From positions 1-34,440 of the forward strand of contig CATOPA010000005.1 of the NCBI GenBank assembly GCA_951801965.1: a stretch of DNA of 34,440 nucleotides. The letters run 5' to 3'. This stretch comes from an uncultured Erysipelotrichaceae bacterium. Lineage in GTDB: Bacteria; Bacillota_I; Bacilli_A; Erysipelotrichales; Coprobacillaceae. Shown here in pieces: positions 29,471 to 34,440 of the stretch (within the stretch, counting starts at the first letter, position 1; every line of letters begins with the position of its first letter). The notes under the pieces were generated by a model. That model searched no databases. It worked only from the letters and a program-made list of their open reading frames with translations, and had not been told where the DNA came from. The position numbers and the translations under genes were made by a program.

Positions 29471-30268
29471 ATGATCAAAGAACTTATTTCAACAACAACA
29501 TTTACACATCAAGAACAAGCAGTTGTTACATACATCTTAGAAAATCCTAAATGCTTATTACATGACAATGCTAAAGAACTTGCTAAAAAAACATATGTCA
29601 GCTCACCTACAATTATTAGACTTGTCAAAAAATTGGGATTTAAAGGATATCTAGACTTTCAGCACACATATATTCAAGAATATATGATGCATGAAAATAA
29701 TAAAACACAAACGATTACCAAAGAAAGTAGTATTGATGATATTATCTCAACACTACCAGAAATATATAAACAAGTCTTTTTAGAAACACAGCATATTATG
29801 CATAAAGAATCCTTTGTAAGAACAATCAATTACATGTTGCAGGCAAAACAAATTGACTTTTATGCTAATGATAACAATTTTTCTCAAGTACAATCTGCTT
29901 GTTTAAAACTAACGTCTCTTGGTATAAGAGCCCAAGCTTTCAATACCATTAGTCAAAGTTATGTTGACACATTTCAACCACAAGATGTTCTCTCTTTTGT
30001 TGTTAGTCACTCTGGAAAAAATCAAACGATGGTTGATGCTGCCTACTATTTGCGAAAAAAACGAACTCGTGTCATTGCAATTACAGGTAAATTTGATCCA
30101 ACCTTAGAACTGATTTGTAATGAAAGCTTATATATTGATGTTTCTGATCACAATGCTCCTGAAAACATCATTCTTTATGGATTATCTATTTATTATATTA
30201 TAGATATTCTTGTTGTTGCTTTGGCTGCTAAGAAAAATAAACTCATTTATAGGAAAAGACATCAATAA
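29471..30268 (+). CDS. MurR/RpiR family transcriptional regulator
   Basis: 265 aa from ATG 29471, with GGAGGG seven bases before; the track GTG at 29450 overlaps the -10 box. The N-terminal HTH_6 domain reads FTHQEQAVVTYILENP, then AKELAKKTYVSSPTIIRLVKKLGFKGYLDF. The remaining residues (about 110-250) form a SIS sugar-phosphate-binding domain: KQIDFYANDNNF, DVLSFVVSHSGKNQTMVDAA and RVIAITG. Such regulators sense phosphorylated sugars. It lies between the GH1 operon and the isomerase/aldolase operon, and palindromes of its likely site stand at its own promoter and before the Gfo/Idh genes. Confidence 0.93.
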   Translation: MIKELISTTTFTHQEQAVVTYILENPKCLLHDNAKELAKKTYVSSPTIIRLVKKLGFKGYLDFQHTYIQEYMMHENNKTQTITKESSIDDIISTLPEIYKQVFLETQHIMHKESFVRTINYMLQAKQIDFYANDNNFSQVQSACLKLTSLGIRAQAFNTISQSYVDTFQPQDVLSFVVSHSGKNQTMVDAAYYLRKKRTRVIAITGKFDPTLELICNESLYIDVSDHNAPENIILYGLSIYYIIDILVVALAAKKNKLIYRKRHQ

Positions 30269-30285
30269 TATCTTTTCCTTTTTTT
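30252..30285 (+). terminator. Terminator after rpiR
   Basis: GGAAAAGA, loop of 11, TCTTTTCC, then seven T. The converging Gfo/Idh gene ends at 30287, so it also helps the other strand. Confidence 0.8.
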
Positions 30286-30286
30286 C

Positions 30287-33273
<2,987 letters not shown>

Positions 33274-33310
33274 TTTTCTTTCCTTCCTTATAAACACTAA
33301 AGAGATTTGT

Positions 33311-33955
33311 TTATAAACAAATCTCGATAAGTTCACCATCTAATCCAGGATAATCCCCTGACTCTACTTTTTCTATATTACTTTCATGAGCAATAAACCA
33401 TTTGTTTTTCTTTTTAAGGATACCACATCTTTCAATCGTATCCCCTGTACCTTTTAGCAGTAAACATATCGTTACAAAACCAGATTCATCAACACAAATA
33501 GGTGTATAATGAAGTGTTGTACTATAACTCTCTATAATCGTTCCTTGAGGAACATAGAAATATTTACAAAGTGAAGAATGATATGTTTTCCCCTTCATGT
33601 CCCAAATATGTCCAACAACATATATAAAATCCGTCACTGCAACAATTGTTTCACTTCCTTGATGATATTCAATACCATTAAGAACATGATTATTTCCTGC
33701 AACAACTCCTGCCATAACATCTAAATATCCATAAACTTTCTTTGATAATGTTTGAATCGATGACATATCTTCTAAGCTTTTAACACTAGGTAAATAATTA
33801 TTTCCGTTTTTGGGAGGATGGAAATGAGCTGATACATATGATATAGCTTCTTCGATATTTTCATTAACAATTCTTCCATAAGTTAAGAAAGAGGAATCAT
33901 GAACATCTTTTATTTTATATTGTGGATTCTTTTCTTGTAATTCCTTTAAATTCAT
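33311..33955 (-). CDS. DUF4867 family protein
   Basis: 214 aa from ATG 33955, two bases after the isomerase stop; a TTG eight codons earlier is the track start, and neither has a strong ribosome site. The N-terminus MNLKELQEKNPQYKIKDVHD and the blocks SAHFHPPKNGNNYLPS, GYLDVMAGVVAGNNHVLNGIEYH and KYFYVPQGTIIE are those of DUF4867. The strings of His and Glu (GIEYHQGSE) and the beta-rich pattern suggest a cupin-like metal site, perhaps a sugar isomerase or epimerase. The family often sits beside LacAB/RpiB-type isomerases, as here. Function not known. Confidence 0.8.
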   Translation of the reverse strand: MNLKELQEKNPQYKIKDVHDSSFLTYGRIVNENIEEAISYVSAHFHPPKNGNNYLPSVKSLEDMSSIQTLSKKVYGYLDVMAGVVAGNNHVLNGIEYHQGSETIVAVTDFIYVVGHIWDMKGKTYHSSLCKYFYVPQGTIIESYSTTLHYTPICVDESGFVTICLLLKGTGDTIERCGILKKKNKWFIAHESNIEKVESGDYPGLDGELIEICL

Positions 33956-33959
33956 ATAA

Positions 33960-34409
33960 TTACTTTTGTCTTTCTTCAATCTCTTTTAACATATCAATTC
34001 TTACTTGATGTCTACCACCTTCATACTCACCAGTTAGCCATGCATCAACAATCATTTTTGCAAGTTCAAGACCTACAACTCTTGCTCCAAAAGCTAACAT
34101 ATTTGTATTATTGTGCTCTCTAGATAACTTTGCACTGTATGGCTCACTACAAGTCACACATCTAATACCATTAACTTTATTAGCAGCAAGAGAAATCCCT
34201 ACACCTGTTCCACAGATCACAATGCCCTTATCTACTTCACCTGATACAACTGCATTAGCAACAGCTTCACCAGCTACTGGATAATTAAATCTTTCAGTGC
34301 TATCAGTTCCAAAATTCACAACTTCATAACCGTACTTTTCTTCAATATACTGTGTAATTATTTTTTTGTATTCCACAGCAACATGATCATTTCCTATTCC
34401 AATCTTCAT
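33960..34409 (-). CDS. rpiB: RpiB/LacA/LacB family sugar-phosphate isomerase
   Basis: 149 aa, start at ATG 34409 with GAGGTGAG before it. IGIGNDHVAVEYK holds the D8-H9 phosphate/substrate pair; C66 in VICGTGVGIS is the catalytic base; SREHNNTNMLAFGARVVG is the C-terminal signature. The family interconverts ribose/ribulose 5-phosphate or, in LacAB and related types, hexose 6-phosphates. The context (DUF4867, deoC, GH1, Gfo/Idh) favours a hexose-phosphate or unusual pentose-phosphate. It may not be first in its operon, because the window ends 31 bases upstream. Confidence 0.88.
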   Translation of the reverse strand: MKIGIGNDHVAVEYKKIITQYIEEKYGYEVVNFGTDSTERFNYPVAGEAVANAVVSGEVDKGIVICGTGVGISLAANKVNGIRCVTCSEPYSAKLSREHNNTNMLAFGARVVGLELAKMIVDAWLTGEYEGGRHQVRIDMLKEIEERQK

Positions 34410-34440
34410 TTTCTCACCTCTTCTACATTTTTTATCATCA

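Overview
The window looks like chromosome from a low-GC, gut-type Firmicute. I infer an Erysipelotrichia/Coprobacillaceae-like organism from the very AT-rich coding, strong AGGAGG ribosome sites, TTGACA/TATAAT promoters, standard stop codons including TGA, and many GH1 6-phospho-glycosidases. The lineage is not proven from sequence alone. No CRISPR array, insertion sequence, rRNA or prophage was seen.

Layout. (1) 1-1073: 3' -truncated D-Ala-D-Ala carboxypeptidase. (2) About 1.3-5.4 kb: an accessory island, all on the minus strand. It holds a lipoprotein-like protein, a papain/C39-like protein, a DUF3784 membrane protein, a small Imm32-like protein, a frameshifted Imm11 (DUF1629) immunity gene, a GNAT acetyltransferase, a DUF5131 protein and an ASCH protein. 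Five of these genes carry a near-identical short element (AAATTACAATTT or AAAYTAGAATTTGTA) just before the ribosome site. (3) 5.6-8.8 kb, plus strand: a FAD-dependent dehydrogenase, then an ECF-transporter S component and a P-loop kinase. The last two sit behind a short leader with a tandem ACC-N5-GGT repeat and a 16-bp terminator. (4) 8.8-12.5 kb: aldo/keto reductase, histidine phosphatase and MBL hydrolase as an operon, a TetR regulator, and divergent tag. (5) 12.6-15.0 kb: tRNA-Leu(CAA), an RsmF-like methyltransferase, an HD protein, thioredoxin. (6) 15.1-19.5 kb: response regulator, kinase, ABC ATPase and FtsX permease, a Bce/Mac-type module. (7) 19.6-34.4 kb: a glycoside-utilisation region.

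Region 7 is the most interesting. It has five GH1 enzymes (four nearly in tandem), three Gfo/Idh/MocA oxidoreductases, two Cof-type HAD phosphatases, an RpiR regulator, DeoC, DUF4867 and an RpiB/LacAB isomerase. The four tandem GH1 proteins all have Lys where GH1 enzymes normally have the substrate-binding His of the HWD/HFE motif (LYKYDMP or LYKYDEP). The fifth keeps that His but has FCE in place of FNE at the acid/base. Two separate promoters, one before the Gfo/Idh pair and one between the GH1 operon and rpiR, each carry two TGAAAT-N3-ATTTCA palindromes 32-33 bp apart, and one 15-mer is identical at both. This predicts a single RpiR regulon joining the GH1 enzymes to the Gfo/Idh dehydrogenases. 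No transporter for the substrate is in the window.

Many ORF-track starts are too far upstream. I moved starts to the codon with a correctly spaced ribosome site.
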